Assembly (NCBI RefSeq): GCF_026914185.1
Contig: NC_070566.1
Span: forward strand, 372,001 to 436,000
DNA length: 64,000 bases
From: Puccinia triticina
Lineage: Eukaryota > Basidiomycota > Pucciniomycetes > Pucciniales > Pucciniaceae
Reading direction: 5' to 3'
The position numbers and the translations under genes were made by a program. The notes under the pieces were generated by a model, which did no database searches, had not been told where the DNA came from, and saw only the letters and a program-made list of their open reading frames with translations. Positions 62,882-64,000 of the stretch are shown here, piece after piece (the first letter of the stretch is position 1; the number at the start of each line of letters is the position of its first letter).

Positions 62882-64000
62882 ATGGGCTTACCATTTACAA
62901 ACATGCCAGAATTGGAAGGCGGATTTGCTCCTCTAGAAACTCCTTCGAGAAACCGATTTTTTGCAAACACTTCGAACTGGAATCCACAAACCGGTTTACC
63001 ACCACCACGCCCCGACAAAGGCAAAGGACCTGCAAACACGTATAGAGATCAAGAGGAAGGCGGAAATGAATCAGACTCTGGTACACCTCAGAACGAAAGT
63101 CGACCTAGACCACAAGCTCAGGGATACGGGATGCATAATGTTTGCCAATCTGAAGGACTTATGGAAGAAGAAGACGAGTCTCCTGTTATGCAAAGAGGAG
63201 CACCAAAAATTATTAAAGACCCGGGATTGCTCTACAACGGGACCCACTTTATGAAGTTTTTGAAACGATACGAGAGAGCAGCAAGGACATACCAGGCAAC
63301 GGATTACGATAAGGCGTTACAGATCGGACGATTTGTGCAGACGGAGGAACTCAAAAGCGAACTCGAGGCGATGGACGGATACGACAAATGCGATTGGAAG
63401 AAGTTACGAAAAGATATGGTAGAATCGTGGGGCGAATTGGACAACACAGTTCTATACACCACAGCCGATCTAATCAAAGTAGCAGAAGAATACTCCAGGG
63501 AAGGTCAACTTAGCAGTCATCAAGAATACAAAGCATACCTTGGGAAATTCACCACCATCCTCAAGTATCTAGTCAGCAATGAGCACATAAACAAAAAAGA
63601 GGATGCCTCACTATTATTTTTAAGTGCATTTTCAAAAGAAAGTCAGAAGAATATCCGGAGATCGCTCGTCAGCCAAGGAAGACTACCCAAGGGGAAGGAT
63701 GGAAGTAACAAACCGCCACTCTGGGACCATGCAATAGAAGCAGCCGAGTTGGAAATCCAAACGGAAGAAAATGGATATGTAGATGTACGAAGCTTTGCCA
63801 ATTCGAACCGGGTCATGCAAAAAACCATGGACACTCAGAAGGGAGATAGTCGTCGACGAGAGAAGATGATAACCAACACGCCTAATTCCAAAGTAGCAGA
63901 AAAACAGGTTCAAGAACTCACTCAAGAGATATCAGCTCTCAAACAACAAATGCGAAGTTTAGTCCCAGTTACATACAACCAAAACCGTCCAGAAAGGCCA
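62882..64000 (+). CDS. gag: Gag of a Ty3/gypsy-type element, runs off the window
   Basis: The ATG at 62882 opens 373 uninterrupted codons to the last base. The N-terminus is disordered (PPPRPDKGKGP, Glu/Gln-rich), and residues ~105-290 form a capsid-like helical region: LLYNGTHFMKFLKRYERAA, TDYDKALQIGRFVQTEELK, WKKLRKDMVESWGELDN, HQEYKAYLGKFTTILKYL and EDASLLFLSAFSKESQKNI. A coiled-coil (VQELTQEISALKQQMRS) ends the visible part. This resembles multicopy gag proteins I recall from rust gypsy elements. No zinc knuckle is seen yet; pol should lie beyond the window. The absence of stops suggests a young copy. Confidence 0.7.
   Translation, partial: MGLPFTNMPELEGGFAPLETPSRNRFFANTSNWNPQTGLPPPRPDKGKGPANTYRDQEEGGNESDSGTPQNESRPRPQAQGYGMHNVCQSEGLMEEEDESPVMQRGAPKIIKDPGLLYNGTHFMKFLKRYERAARTYQATDYDKALQIGRFVQTEELKSELEAMDGYDKCDWKKLRKDMVESWGELDNTVLYTTADLIKVAEEYSREGQLSSHQEYKAYLGKFTTILKYLVSNEHINKKEDASLLFLSAFSKESQKNIRRSLVSQGRLPKGKDGSNKPPLWDHAIEAAELEIQTEENGYVDVRSFANSNRVMQKTMDTQKGDSRRREKMITNTPNSKVAEKQVQELTQEISALKQQMRSLVPVTYNQNRPERP

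Overview
The window looks like a repeat-dense chromosome segment of a filamentous fungus, most likely a basidiomycete and quite possibly a rust (Pucciniales). That reading is inference. It rests on short introns (about 50-100 nt) with GTAAGT-like donors, a fungal Nudix gene, a Tad-like LINE with RNase H, a chromovirus, DIRS-like and Ty1/copia remnants, and several multi-exon repeat-borne gene families that I recall as multicopy in rusts. Only two genes look like ordinary host genes: a short secreted, cysteine-rich protein (1467-1763, minus) and a five-exon Nudix hydrolase (52758-54331, minus). Almost everything else is transposable-element sequence.

Layout. 1-1.8 kb: single-copy-looking DNA and the secreted peptide gene. 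1.86-8.01 kb: an apparently intact Ty3/gypsy element with identical LTRs, placed 97 bp upstream of the peptide gene. 8.07-12.04 kb: a ~4 kb cut-and-paste transposon with ~168-bp inverted repeats, carrying a Tc1/mariner-like DDE transposase and, convergent to it, an accessory gene with a SAM-like C-terminus. 13.5-20.7 kb: a decayed minus-strand gene with 111-bp coding repeats, split by a minus-strand chromovirus (13.84-19.59 kb, TSD ATGAA). 22-24.2 kb: a decayed minus-strand gene split by a hAT-like MITE. 24.6-27.7 kb: a decayed plus-strand multi-exon gene split by a CACTA-like foldback MITE. 28.7-30.1 kb: repeats and hairpins. 30.9-34.6 kb: a DIRS-like element remnant (minus). 35.4-39.6 kb: a Ty3/gypsy element with paired LTRs but no gag. 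44.7-49.3 kb: two truncated copia elements joined together, the second carrying another copy of the CACTA-like MITE. 50.1-52.5 kb: a cluster of foldback repeats. 52.76-54.33 kb: the Nudix gene. 54.6-60.6 kb: a full-length LINE with a 15-16 bp target duplication, head to head with the Nudix gene. 61.6-64 kb: a probable LTR and an intact gag running off the window.

Common theme. The older elements have decayed in one way: nearly every in-frame stop is TGA where CGA (Arg) is plausible, and two integrase catalytic Asp codons (GAC) have become AAC at CpG positions. This fits CpG-directed C-to-T mutation acting on repeats. The identical-LTR gypsy element and the final gag lack this damage and look recent. 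Several insertions can be undone in silico: target duplications match and the interrupted reading frames rejoin exactly, giving an order of nesting.
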